In this document: piece after piece, positions 8,700-16,505 of the stretch | Layout of the letters: the number at the start of each line of letters is the position of its first letter | Numbering within the stretch: position 1 is the stretch's first letter | The notes under the pieces: model-generated | What the model saw: the letters and a program-made list of their open reading frames with translations, nothing else | Databases searched by the model: none | What the model was told of the DNA's origin: nothing | DNA from: Nocardioides sp. YR527 | GTDB taxonomy: Bacteria > Actinomycetota > Actinomycetes > Propionibacteriales > Nocardioidaceae | Reading direction: 5' to 3' | Assembly: GCF_900101045.1 (NCBI RefSeq) | Contig: NZ_FNFN01000001.1 | Location: forward strand, 248,001 to 312,000 | DNA: 64,000 bases | Position numbers and translations under genes: made by a program

Positions 8700-8734
8700 T
8701 AGTTCGGATTTCAACTATCGTGGAAGAGTCCACG
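8700..8734. promoter_or_regulatory. Operator-like inverted repeat and hairpin before the LLM monooxygenase
   Basis: TAGTT at 8700-8704 and AACTA at 8713-8717 form an inverted repeat around CGGATTTC, resembling half-matches of MarR-type operators. Directly after it, CGTGGA-agag-TCCACG (8719-8734) forms a 6-bp hairpin just before the AAAGGGG ribosome-binding region of the gene at 8751. A role in repression or mRNA stability is inferred. Confidence 0.35.
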
Positions 8735-8750
8735 AAAGGGGCAGGGAACC

Positions 8751-9932
8751 ATGGGTATGCAGTTCGGCATCTTCACCGTCGGTGACGTCACGATGGACCC
8801 GACGACCGGCAGGACCCCGACGGAGCACGAGCGCATCAAGGCGACCGTCGAGATCGCCAAGCACGCCGAGGAGGTGGGCCTGGACGTCTTCGCGACCGGT
8901 GAGCACCACAACCCGCCGTTCATCGCCTCGAACCCGACCGCGACGCTGGCCTACATCGGCGCCAAGACCGAGAACATCATCTTGAGCACCGCGACCACCC
9001 TGATCACCACGACCGACCCGGTGCTGATCGCGGAGGACTACGCCAAGATCCAGCACCTCACCGACGGTCGCGTCGACCTGATGATGGGCCGCGGCAACAC
9101 CGGCCCGGTCTACCCCTGGTTCGGCAAGGACATCCGCCAGGGCATCAACCTGGCGGTCGAGAACTACGCCCTGCTGCGCCGGCTGTGGAGCGAGGACGTG
9201 GTCGACTGGTCGGGTAGGTTCCGCACCCCGCTGCAGGGCTACACCTCGACCCCGCGGCCGCTGGACGGCGTCGCGCCGTTCGTCTGGCATGGTTCGATCC
9301 GCTCGCCCGAGATCGCCGAGCAGGCCGCCTACTATGGCGACGGTTTCTTCCACAACCACATCTTCTGGCCGGCCTCGCACACCAAGCAGATGGTGCAGCT
9401 CTACCGTCAGCGCTTCGAGCACTACGGCCACGGCACCGCGGACCAGGCCATCGTCGGGCTGGGCGGGCAGTTCTTCATGCGGCCCAACTCCCAGGACGCG
9501 ATCGACGAGTTCCGGCCCTACTTCGACAACGCCCCGGTCTACGGCCACGGCCCCTCGCTGGAGGACTTCACCGAGGCCACACCGCTGACCGTCGGGTCGC
9601 CGCAGCAGGTCATCGAGCGGACGCTCTCGTTCCACGAGTACGTCGGTGACTACCAGCGCCAGCTCTTCCTGCTCGACCACGCCGGGCTGCCGCTGAAGAC
9701 GGTGCTGGAGCAGCTCGACCTCTATGGCGAGATCCTCCCGACCCTGCGCGCGGAGTTCGAGAAGCTGCGCAAGCCCGGTGTCCCGGACGCCCCGACCCAC
9801 GCCTCCCTGGTGGAGAAGGCCGGCGGCGCGAAGGACTCCACCGTCTACGCCGAGGGTGACTCCGCCACCGGCTCGTCCGACCGCGACCTGGAGGACCCGG
9901 AGGTCGCCAAGGTTCTCGAGGGGGAGCTGTGA
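8751..9932 (+). CDS. LLM-class flavin-dependent oxidoreductase (CE1758 type)
   Basis: 393 residues with the luciferase-like monooxygenase fold: QFGIFTVGD at the first strand, EHHNPPF at about 51-57 and LTDGRVDLMMGRG at about 104. It uses reduced FMN and O2 on an unknown substrate. The following gene is an NADPH-dependent FMN reductase overlapping by the sequence GTGA, the arrangement of the known LLM duo (CE1758/CE1759) families, so that protein presumably supplies reduced FMN. ATG 8751 follows an AAAGGGGCAGGG purine-rich stretch. Confidence in the family is high; the substrate is unknown. Confidence 0.88.
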   Translation: MGMQFGIFTVGDVTMDPTTGRTPTEHERIKATVEIAKHAEEVGLDVFATGEHHNPPFIASNPTATLAYIGAKTENIILSTATTLITTTDPVLIAEDYAKIQHLTDGRVDLMMGRGNTGPVYPWFGKDIRQGINLAVENYALLRRLWSEDVVDWSGRFRTPLQGYTSTPRPLDGVAPFVWHGSIRSPEIAEQAAYYGDGFFHNHIFWPASHTKQMVQLYRQRFEHYGHGTADQAIVGLGGQFFMRPNSQDAIDEFRPYFDNAPVYGHGPSLEDFTEATPLTVGSPQQVIERTLSFHEYVGDYQRQLFLLDHAGLPLKTVLEQLDLYGEILPTLRAEFEKLRKPGVPDAPTHASLVEKAGGAKDSTVYAEGDSATGSSDRDLEDPEVAKVLEGEL

Positions 9933-10573
9933 CCCGGATCGTCGTGGTCTCCGCGGGGCTCTCGGTCCCGTCCTCGACCAAGCTGCTCGCCGACATGCTC
10001 GGCGACGCCACGACCCGGGCCGTCCAGGCCCGGGGCGCGGAGGTCGAGGTCGAGCACGTAGAGCTGCGCGGCCTGGCCCACGAGCTGACCGACAACCTGC
10101 TCACCGGCTTCGCCAAGCCGGCGCTCCAGTCGGCCATCGACCAGGTGCGCTGTGCCGACGCCGTCATCGCGGTGACGCCTGTCTTCTCGGCCTCCTACTC
10201 GGGCCTGTTCAAGACGTTCTTCGACGTACTCGAGCAGGGCGTCCTCGACGCGAAGCCGGTCCTGATCGCCGCCACCGCCGGGACGGCCCGGCACTCGCTG
10301 GTGCTCGAGCACGCGCTGCGGCCGCTCTTCGCCTACCTGCACGCCGTGGTCGTCCCCACCGGGGTCTTCGCCGCCACCGAGGACTTCGCGGGCGGGCCGG
10401 AGCTCCCCAAGCGGGTCGACCGGGCCGCCGCCGAGCTTGCAGCCCTGCTGGCGGTGGGCGTCGCCTCGCCCTCCCCGGCGCCGCATCGGACGCTGGTGGA
10501 GGACGAGTTCGCGAACCCGACGTCCTTCGAGACGCTGCTCAAGAGAGCCTCCGAAGGGCCGCCGGAGTTCTGA
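9929..10573 (+). CDS. NADPH-dependent FMN reductase (CE1759 type)
   Basis: 214 residues with the flavodoxin-like NAD(P)H:FMN reductase fold: IVVVSAGLSVPSSTKLLAD at the N-terminus binds the FMN phosphate, and VTPVFSASYSGLFKTFFDVL at about 84-103 is the second FMN-binding loop. GTG 9929 overlaps the stop of the monooxygenase by 4 bases, so translation is coupled. It provides reduced FMN to the LLM enzyme next to it; this pairing is known for the CE1758/CE1759 families and is inferred here from gene order. Confidence 0.88.
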   Translation: MTRIVVVSAGLSVPSSTKLLADMLGDATTRAVQARGAEVEVEHVELRGLAHELTDNLLTGFAKPALQSAIDQVRCADAVIAVTPVFSASYSGLFKTFFDVLEQGVLDAKPVLIAATAGTARHSLVLEHALRPLFAYLHAVVVPTGVFAATEDFAGGPELPKRVDRAAAELAALLAVGVASPSPAPHRTLVEDEFANPTSFETLLKRASEGPPEF

Positions 10574-10690
10574 CCTGCCGGGGTTCGGTTCGGCTGCCGA
10601 TGTGAACACGGAGCCGAGATACCGGGGGTTTGCGAGGAAGTGCGACAGAATGCGTCTCGACCGCTACCCCCAGCACCGAGCGGAGCCGTT

Positions 10691-11359
10691 GTGCCCAGCT
10701 ATGAGCCGAGCGTCGTCGTTGCCGACGAGTCGCCTCTCCTTCGTGCTGGACTCACGGCCCTGCTCGCGCGTGGTGGCTACCAGGTGGTCGCCGACGCCGC
10801 TGATGCCGAGGCGCTCGTCCAGGCGGCGACCGACACGCTGCCCACGCTGGTCGTGACCGACGCCCGGCTCGGCTCGGGGCCGGACGACGAGGGCATCCGG
10901 GCAGCCCTCCGGCTGCACGAGAAGGTCCCGGAGATGGGCATCGTCGTGCTCGCCGACACGGTCGAGACGGCCTACGCGTCCGCTGTCTTCGCCAGCGCCG
11001 GCACCGGCGGTCTCGGCTACCTGCGCAAGTCCCGCGTACGCACCGTCCCTCACTTCCTCGACGTCGTCGGCCGGGTGGCCTCAGGTGAGGTCGTCGTCGA
11101 CCCGGAGGTCATCGCTCGGATGGTCGAGGCGTCGCAGGACGCCGATCCGGAGGTGATCGCGAGGCTGACGATGCGCCAGAGCGAGGTGCTGGGCATGATC
11201 CACGCCGGATTCCCCAACCGCGCGATCATCAGCAGGTTCTTCAGTGGCAGGCGGCAGTTCGAACAGTGTCTGAGCGAGATGTTTCTGGCGTTCGGCCTCT
11301 CCGGCGACGTCGAGCATCGACGTACGCCGACGCTGCTGACCCACCTCGCATCCGGCTGA
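10691..11359 (+). CDS. Orphan response regulator, NarL-like with degenerate HTH
   Basis: 222 residues. The receiver domain (about 1-130) keeps the acidic pair (VVADES), the phospho-acceptor Asp (VVTDARLG, about residue 56) and the Lys (LRKSRV). The C-terminal LuxR-type HTH begins as LTMRQSEVLGMIHAGFPNRAI but the recognition region (SRFFSGRRQFEQCLSEMF) lacks the usual TVKxHxxxI pattern, so DNA binding may be altered or lost. No sensor kinase is adjacent. GTG 10691 was chosen because it lies just before the first strand of the receiver; GTG 10640 in the same frame would add 17 residues. Confidence 0.72.
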   Translation: MPSYEPSVVVADESPLLRAGLTALLARGGYQVVADAADAEALVQAATDTLPTLVVTDARLGSGPDDEGIRAALRLHEKVPEMGIVVLADTVETAYASAVFASAGTGGLGYLRKSRVRTVPHFLDVVGRVASGEVVVDPEVIARMVEASQDADPEVIARLTMRQSEVLGMIHAGFPNRAIISRFFSGRRQFEQCLSEMFLAFGLSGDVEHRRTPTLLTHLASG

Positions 11360-11360
11360 C

Positions 11361-11388
11361 GACGGGAGCCCTGGGGCTCCCGCCGTCG
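11361..11388. terminator. Bidirectional hairpin terminator
   Basis: GACGGGAGCCC at 11361-11371 pairs with GGGCTCCCGCCGTC up to 11387 with a 3-base bulge. It lies between the convergent ends of the response regulator and the PEBP gene, so it can serve both. No long U-tract is present. Confidence 0.55.
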
Positions 11389-11393
11389 GAGGC

Positions 11394-11921
11394 TCAGTGC
11401 TGGTAGGTGCCCACCACGACGGCGCGGGCCAGCGCCTTGAACGCCAGGTTGAAGGAGACGACGGCCGGGGTGACCTCGTCGTTCACTCCCAGCGTCTCCT
11501 CGCCGACGGCGTGGACGACGAAGTAGTAGCGGTGGACCTGGTCACCGGCCGGGGGAGCGGCGCCGCCGAACTCCTTGGTGCCGAAGTCGGTCGCGACGTG
11601 GAACGCCTTGCCCGGGAGCTCGGCGGTGCCGGCCCCGGCACCGGCGGGCAGTTCGGTCACGTCGGCGGGGACGTCGACCAGTGCCCAGTGCCAGAAACCG
11701 CTGGGGGTGGGCGCGTCGGGATCGAAGCAGGTGATGACGTACGACTTCGTGCCCGCGGGTGCGCCGCTCCAGCTGAGCTGCGGGGAGGTGTTGCCGCCGT
11801 CGTAGACCTGGTCCTGCTTCAGCGGCTGGCCGTCCGTCACGTCCTCGCTGGTCAGCGTGAAGGACGGCAGGGCGGGCATGAGCGAGTAGGGATCCGGCTT
11901 CACCGGACGATCGAGTGCCAT
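11394..11921 (-). CDS. YbhB/YbcL family Raf-kinase-inhibitor-like (PEBP) protein
   Basis: 175 residues with the bacterial PEBP signature: GGNTSPQLSWSGAP at about 44-57, CFDPDAPTPSGFWHWALVDVP at about 68-88 and HRYYFVVHAV near 133. Members bind small anionic ligands; the bacterial role is poorly known. ATG 11921 was preferred to 11930. The gene is convergent with the response regulator and divergent from the siroheme-type gene. Confidence 0.88.
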   Translation of the reverse strand: MALDRPVKPDPYSLMPALPSFTLTSEDVTDGQPLKQDQVYDGGNTSPQLSWSGAPAGTKSYVITCFDPDAPTPSGFWHWALVDVPADVTELPAGAGAGTAELPGKAFHVATDFGTKEFGGAAPPAGDQVHRYYFVVHAVGEETLGVNDEVTPAVVSFNLAFKALARAVVVGTYQH

Positions 11922-11990
11922 GCCCACCAACGTAGTCCGCGAATCGACCCGTTGTCAGGCCGCGCCCCGGTGTTGGGCGAGGATGTACCC

Positions 11991-13217
11991 ATGAGTTCTG
12001 AGCATGCCGTTCCCTATCCCGCCGGTCTCATCCTGGAGGGGCGCAGGGTGGTCGTCGTGGGTGGCGGCCGGGTGGCGCAACGGCGCGTGCCTGCGCTGAT
12101 CGCCTCGGGGGCGCGGGTCGAGGTCGTCTCGCCGTCGCTGACCCCCGCCCTGGAAGGGCTGCTCGGCTCGGGCGAGATCACCTGGCACCGGGCCCGCTTC
12201 TCGGCCGACGTGCTCGACGGCGCCTGGTACGTCATCGCCGCGACCCAGAACGCCGACGTCAACGAGGAGATCTCGGCCGCCGCCGAGGAGCGACGGATCT
12301 TCTGCGTACGCTCCGACGACGGCACGCAGGCCACCGCCTGGACCCCGGCGACCGGACACGATGGCGACCTGACCGTCGCCGTGCTGGCCAACCGTGACCC
12401 GCGGCGCTCCGCGGGCGTGCGTGACCGGATCCTCGACGGACTGCGCTCCGGTGACCTGATCGCTCCGCACGAGCGTCAGCGCGTGCCCGGCGTGACCTTG
12501 ATCGGTGGCGGCCCGGGTGACCCCGGGCTGATCTCGGTCGCCGGCCGCAAGGCCCTGATGGAGGCCGACATCGTCGTCGCCGACCGGCTGGCGCCGCGAG
12601 AGCTGCTCTCCGAGCTGCCTGCCGACGTCGAGCTGGTCGACGTCGCCAAGCTTCCCCGCGGCCGCTCTGCCCAGCAGGGGGAGATCAACCGGATCATCGT
12701 CGAGGCGGCCCTGGAGGGGAAGGCGGTCGCGCGCTTCAAGGGCGGCGACAACTTCATCTTCGGCCGCGGCTTCGAGGAGGTGCTGGCGTGTCGTGAGGCC
12801 GGCGTGCCGGTCCACGTCATCCCCGGCCTGACCTCGCCGGTGACCGTGCCCGGTGTCGCTGGGATCCCGGTGACCCACCGCGGCGTCGCGCACGAGTTCA
12901 CCGTCATCTCCGGCCACGTCCCGCCGGGCGACCCCACCTCGCTGACCAACTGGTCCGCCGTCGCTCAGCTCGGTGGCACGCTGGTCCTCCTGATGGCCGT
13001 CCAGAACGCCCCGGCGATCGCGACCGCGTTGCTCGATGGCGGTCGCTCCGCGTCGACCCCGGTCGCGGTGATCTGCGACGGCACGATGCCCACGGAGCGT
13101 ACGGTCCTGGCGACCCTCGAGACCCTCGAGAAGACCTTGGCCGACGAGAACGTCCAGCCCCCGGCGATCATCGTCGTCGGCGAGGTCGTCCGCGTCGCCC
13201 ACCCCGACTCTTTCTGA
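11991..13217 (+). CDS. cysG: Fused precorrin-2 dehydrogenase / uroporphyrinogen-III C-methyltransferase (CysG-like)
   Basis: 408 residues. The N-terminal part (about 10-150) has VVVVGGGRVAQRRV, an NAD-binding motif of precorrin-2 dehydrogenase/ferrochelatase. The C-terminal part (about 164-400) is a SAM-dependent uroporphyrinogen-III methyltransferase: VTLIGGGPGDPGLISVAG, then VADRL, and GIPVTHRG. Together they make sirohydrochlorin/siroheme from uroporphyrinogen III for assimilatory sulfite or nitrite reductase. At 408 residues it is shorter than enterobacterial CysG (about 457), mainly in the connecting dimerisation region. It stands alone here; no sulfite reductase gene is nearby. Confidence 0.9.
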   Translation: MSSEHAVPYPAGLILEGRRVVVVGGGRVAQRRVPALIASGARVEVVSPSLTPALEGLLGSGEITWHRARFSADVLDGAWYVIAATQNADVNEEISAAAEERRIFCVRSDDGTQATAWTPATGHDGDLTVAVLANRDPRRSAGVRDRILDGLRSGDLIAPHERQRVPGVTLIGGGPGDPGLISVAGRKALMEADIVVADRLAPRELLSELPADVELVDVAKLPRGRSAQQGEINRIIVEAALEGKAVARFKGGDNFIFGRGFEEVLACREAGVPVHVIPGLTSPVTVPGVAGIPVTHRGVAHEFTVISGHVPPGDPTSLTNWSAVAQLGGTLVLLMAVQNAPAIATALLDGGRSASTPVAVICDGTMPTERTVLATLETLEKTLADENVQPPAIIVVGEVVRVAHPDSF

Positions 13218-13523
13218 CCCAGATTCAGCGGGTCGGCTATCCGTCGGTTCGTTGCAATGAGTCGGCTCTTGGGTTGCCGTGTGAGCCAGTAGTCCGAGGG
13301 AGTATCCCTCCGCACCAAGCCGGGCTCCGCTGAGCTGTTGCGGGTCCTTCGTCAGGGTATACCGGTCAAGGATCACATCCCCAGCGGACCTCCGCACGGG
13401 ATGTGACCCTTCGACTACATACCTCGACGAAGGTTCAACCCTGGTCGTCGGGCATAGCCGGAGGAATCCATCCGCTCCTCCGCGTGAGCACGGGATTTCT
13501 GGTGGCCCTAGGCTTGAACCCTC
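13218..13523 (+). other. 306-base noncoding region with nested hairpins, possible structured RNA
   Basis: No gene fits here. Three strong local structures occur in series: TCACATCCC (13373-13381) pairs with GGGATGTGA (13398-13406) and encloses GCGGA-cc-TCCGC; CCTTCG (13408-13413) pairs with CGAAGG (13428-13433); CGGAGGA (13459-13465) pairs with TCCTCCG (13476-13482). A further GAGGG-agtat-CCCTC hairpin lies near 13298-13312. Any transcript reading into the TrmH gene at 13524 would carry all of them. It matches no riboswitch, SRP, tmRNA or 6C RNA pattern that I recognise. Confidence 0.4.
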
Positions 13524-14327
13524 ATGGCCCACTTGATCGAGATCTCCGACCCTGCCGATCCTCGGCTCGCCGACTATCGCGATCTTCGCGACGTCGAGCT
13601 GCGAAAGTCGCTGGAGTCGTCCGAGGGACTCTTCCTGGCGGAAGGCGAGAAGGTCGTACGCCGCGCCGTGGCCGGTGGCTTCGAGCCGCGCTCGTTCCTG
13701 ATGGCGCCCAAGTGGCTTGACGGGCTCGCGGACACGCTCGCGACGACCGACGCGCCGTGCTACGTGATGAGCGAAAAGGCCGCCGAGGAGGTGACCGGGT
13801 TCCATGTGCACCGCGGTGCGCTGGCATCGCTGAAGCGTAGGCCGCTGTCGTCGGTCGACTCGGTGCTCGAGGGTGCCCGCTCGGTCCTGGTGCTCGAGGA
13901 CATCGTCGACCACACCAACGTCGGCGCGATCTTCCGGTCGGGCGCCGCGCTCGGGTTCGACGCGGTGCTGCTGGCGCCACGCTGCGCCGACCCGCTCTAC
14001 CGCCGCTCGATCAAGGTCGCGATGGGCGCGGTCTTCGCGCTGCCGTGGACCCGCCTGCCGGACTGGTACGAAGCGCTCCCGTCCCTCTCCGCCGCCGGCT
14101 TCACCACCGTCGCTCTGACCCTGGCCGACGACGCTGTCGACATCGAGAAGGCAGTCGAGGGCGTCGACAAGGTCGCTCTCGTCCTCGGCTCTGAGGGCCA
14201 CGGCATATCCCCGCGCTGGCAGCAGGCCGCCGACCGTCGCGCCATCATCCCGATGTCCGCCGGCATCGACTCCCTCAACGTAGCCGCCGCCACCGCCGTC
14301 GCCTGCTACGTCACCGCCCGCCGCTGA
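13524..14327 (+). CDS. TrmH/SpoU-family RNA 2'-O-ribose methyltransferase
   Basis: 267 residues with the SPOUT-knot motifs: motif 1 NVGAIFRSG at about 133-141 (Asn and Arg), motif 2 LVLGSEGHGI at about 220-229 and motif 3 IPMSAGIDSLNVAAATAV near 243-260. It has an N-terminal substrate-binding region before the knot. The enzyme methylates a ribose in rRNA or tRNA using SAM; the exact target cannot be read from sequence. It follows a 306-base structured noncoding region and is followed by a hairpin repeat. Confidence 0.9.
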   Translation: MAHLIEISDPADPRLADYRDLRDVELRKSLESSEGLFLAEGEKVVRRAVAGGFEPRSFLMAPKWLDGLADTLATTDAPCYVMSEKAAEEVTGFHVHRGALASLKRRPLSSVDSVLEGARSVLVLEDIVDHTNVGAIFRSGAALGFDAVLLAPRCADPLYRRSIKVAMGAVFALPWTRLPDWYEALPSLSAAGFTTVALTLADDAVDIEKAVEGVDKVALVLGSEGHGISPRWQQAADRRAIIPMSAGIDSLNVAAATAVACYVTARR

Positions 14328-14330
14328 CCG

Positions 14331-14425
14331 GTCGAGCCGTCACTCCGGTCGGCCGAGGCGTCACTCCGGTCGGCCGAGGCGTCACCGAGGTGCCGCCTCG
14401 GCCGACCTAAGTGACGCTTCGGCAG
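14331..14425. repeat. Dispersed hairpin repeat, copy A
   Basis: Two direct 21-base units (GAGCCGTCACTCCGGTCGGCC and a near copy) lead into a hairpin: GTCGGCCGAGGC (14369-14380) pairs with GCCTCGGCCGAC (14395-14406), with CACC-ga-GGTG inside the loop. The right flank (ctaagtgacgcttcggc) mirrors the left one. Related elements lie at about 18532-18624 and 44541-44655. It may also act as terminator for the TrmH gene. Confidence 0.6.
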
Positions 14426-14532
14426 TTTGGTGCCGATATCCGGAACAAATGAATGAGAATGGAAGCGAACATCAAGATATCGCCTTAAACTTTTTATTGT
14501 CATTACGACAAAAAGGGGGGGGGTGATGATGA
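14426..14532 (+). promoter_or_regulatory. AT-rich promoter region with G9 tract upstream of the Nudix operon
   Basis: This stretch is far more AT-rich than its surroundings (ccttaaactttttattgtc), typical of a transferred or strongly regulated promoter. A run of nine G (14515-14523) after four to five A forms the ribosome-binding region 9 bases before the GTG start at 14533. Homopolymer length changes here would alter spacing. Confidence 0.45.
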
Positions 14533-15279
14533 GTGCCCGCGAACACGTCACGAACTCGACCGTCGGTCTTGGTGGCGGTGGACCTGGTGATCCTCACGAT
14601 GCGTGGGACGAGCTTCCAGGTGCTGCTGATCGAGCGAGGCAACGAGCCTTTCCGTGGTTCGCGCGCACTCCCGGGAGGATTCCTCAAGCATGTCGAGGAG
14701 GACGTCCGAGACGCAGCGCTGCGTGAGCTGCGCGAGGAGACCGACTTGGACGGGGCGGGGCTGCACATCGAGCAGCTCGGCTTCTACGGCAGACCCGATC
14801 GCGACCCACGAGGACGCGTGGTGTCGGTGGTCTATCTGGCCATCGCGCCGGGGCTGCCCGAGCCGGTGGCCGGGACCGATGCGACACAGGCGGCCTGGGT
14901 CCCGGTCGAGGAGGTGATCTCGGGTCGGGTGAGGCTGGCCTTCGATCACCAGCAGATCCTCGAGGACGCGATCGAGCGGGCACGTACGAAGCTCGAGCAC
15001 ACCTGCCTCGCGACGGCGTTCTGCGCCGAGACCTTCACCATCTCCGACCTTCAGCGGGTCTATGAGGCCGTATGGGGCATCGGTCTGGATCCCGGCAACT
15101 TCTACCGCAAGGCCCAGCGTGCGCAGGGCTTCATCGAGCCGGCAGGGGGCGAGCGCAGGACGACCGGAGGCCGGCCGGCGCGCCTGTTCCGGGCCGGGCA
15201 TGCCTCGGTGCTCAACCCACCGATCATCCGTCCCCACGACACCGCCTCACACCGAGTAACACCGGGTCACACCGCGTGA
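14533..15279 (+). CDS. NrtR-like Nudix-winged-helix transcriptional regulator
   Basis: 248 residues. The N-terminal Nudix domain has GGFLKHVEED and RELREETDL at 48-72, a Nudix box with one residue more than usual between the Gly and the REUxEE part; catalytic Glu residues are kept. The C-terminal winged helix (about 155-230, FTISDLQRVYEAVWGIGLD then NFYRK and GRPARLFRA) is that of NrtR, an ADP-ribose-responsive regulator of NAD metabolism. It is 38 bases upstream of a nucleosidase-fold gene, which is itself coupled to a membrane-protein gene, so it probably controls that unit. GTG 14533 follows the G9 tract; nearby ATGs at 14526 and 14529 are out of frame. Confidence 0.8.
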   Translation: MPANTSRTRPSVLVAVDLVILTMRGTSFQVLLIERGNEPFRGSRALPGGFLKHVEEDVRDAALRELREETDLDGAGLHIEQLGFYGRPDRDPRGRVVSVVYLAIAPGLPEPVAGTDATQAAWVPVEEVISGRVRLAFDHQQILEDAIERARTKLEHTCLATAFCAETFTISDLQRVYEAVWGIGLDPGNFYRKAQRAQGFIEPAGGERRTTGGRPARLFRAGHASVLNPPIIRPHDTASHRVTPGHTA

Positions 15280-15317
15280 GACCGACAACCGAGTTCCAAC
15301 CACACCAAGGAGAAGCC

Positions 15318-16505
15318 ATGACTGAGCCACGGGTAGCCGTCGTGCTGACCGCCCTTGATATCGAGTACGACGCGGTGCGCGAGCATCTCGTCGACCCCGT
15401 GCCCGAGCGTCCGGAGTCGGGAACCCACTACGAGATCGGCACCGTGCGCGGCACGTCCTGCCGGGTCGTGATCGGCCGGACCGGTGCCGGCAACAAAGCG
15501 GCCGCAGCGCTGGCCGAGCGCGCGATCAACCGCTTCCGACCGGTCGCGCTGCTCTTCTCCGGCGTCGCCGGTGCGCTTCGCGACTCGATCGAGCTGGGAG
15601 ACGTGGTCGTCGGCTCCAAGATCTACGCCTACCACAGCGCCGCCGGGGAGGACCACGGCCTCCGGGCGCGACCGGAGTCGTGGAAGCTGGACCACGCGGT
15701 GAGCGAGGAGGTCCGCGAGATCGTCCGGCGACGAGACTGGATCAAGCGACTCCCGGCCGGCTCGAGCCTCCCGGCAGTCATGTGTGGCCCCATCGCCGCC
15801 GGTGAGGTGGTCCAGAAGTCGCGGATCTCCCAGGAGGCGAGATGGATCAACCAGCACTACAACGATGCCGCGGCCATCGAGATGGAGGGTGCAGGCATCG
15901 CTGAGGCGGGTCACCTCAACCGCCTCCCGGTCGGTGTCGTACGCGGGATCAGCGACCGAGCCGGCGGCGACAAGACGGTCGGCAACGATCTCCACTGGCA
16001 GCCGCGCGCCGCGGCCAACGCGGCGGCGTTCACCATCGAGCTCGCGGTCGCCCTGCTCGAGGCGTCGCCGGTCGTCCCGCGCGCCCGTGCGGGGGCCGAC
16101 AGGGTGTCCTCGGAGCGGGACGGCGTACGTCCCGGGGGCGGCGGCAACGTCTCCAACATCAACGTCGGCGGCACCGTCGGCGCCCAGGGTCACACGCTGG
16201 GGGCCACCACGCTGCAGATGGCGCCTGCGATCCACCGGGGCGCCGAGGCGGAGCTCGCCGAGATCATCGCGGACCTGCGGGCGCTGCTGATCATGCATCA
16301 CGCTGCCGGGGACCTCGACAGAAGGACGTACCAGGCTGCCCGTGGGGAGCTCGAGGTCGCCGAGTCGCTCGCGAACCAGGAGGACGATTCCTGCCGGACC
16401 GAGGCGATCCTCGCCTTCAAGAAGCTCAGCGGGATCGTCTCCGACACGGCCGCGGTCGCAACGAAGGTGGCGCTCGCGGTCGCTGCGCTCCAGGGGCTGG
16501 CATGA
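15318..16505 (+). CDS. Nucleoside phosphorylase/nucleosidase-fold protein with C-terminal helical extension
   Basis: 395 residues. Residues 1-250 form a PNP/MTAN-type domain: GRTGAGNKAAA at 53-63, LFSGVAGALRDSIELGDVVVG at 79-99, AIEMEGAGIA at 187-196 and VVRGISDRAG at 207-216, whose Glu and Asp bind ribose and base. Residues 274-300 are a Gly/Asn-rich strand-forming linker (NVSNINVGGTVGAQG) and 305-395 a helical domain. This domain is used as an effector in actinobacterial conflict systems, often joined to adaptor domains through such linkers. AAGGAG precedes ATG 15318. The stop overlaps the start of the TM gene (ATGA). The substrate may be a purine nucleoside, MTA/SAH or a dinucleotide; unknown. 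Confidence 0.8.
   Translation: MTEPRVAVVLTALDIEYDAVREHLVDPVPERPESGTHYEIGTVRGTSCRVVIGRTGAGNKAAAALAERAINRFRPVALLFSGVAGALRDSIELGDVVVGSKIYAYHSAAGEDHGLRARPESWKLDHAVSEEVREIVRRRDWIKRLPAGSSLPAVMCGPIAAGEVVQKSRISQEARWINQHYNDAAAIEMEGAGIAEAGHLNRLPVGVVRGISDRAGGDKTVGNDLHWQPRAAANAAAFTIELAVALLEASPVVPRARAGADRVSSERDGVRPGGGGNVSNINVGGTVGAQGHTLGATTLQMAPAIHRGAEAELAEIIADLRALLIMHHAAGDLDRRTYQAARGELEVAESLANQEDDSCRTEAILAFKKLSGIVSDTAAVATKVALAVAALQGLA

Noticed and set aside
7797..8714. Longer start of the first ABC permease at 8714
   Set aside because: The extra 32 residues are not hydrophobic or family-like and would overlap the divergent promoter.
13218..13523. tRNA or known riboswitch in the cysG-trmH spacer
   Set aside because: No cloverleaf, CCA end, cobalamin box, T-box or SRP/6C signature could be found; only hairpins.
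11955..14201. 748-codon leftward ORF across cysG and trmH
   Set aside because: It spans two well-supported genes and the noncoding region between them, with typical antisense composition.
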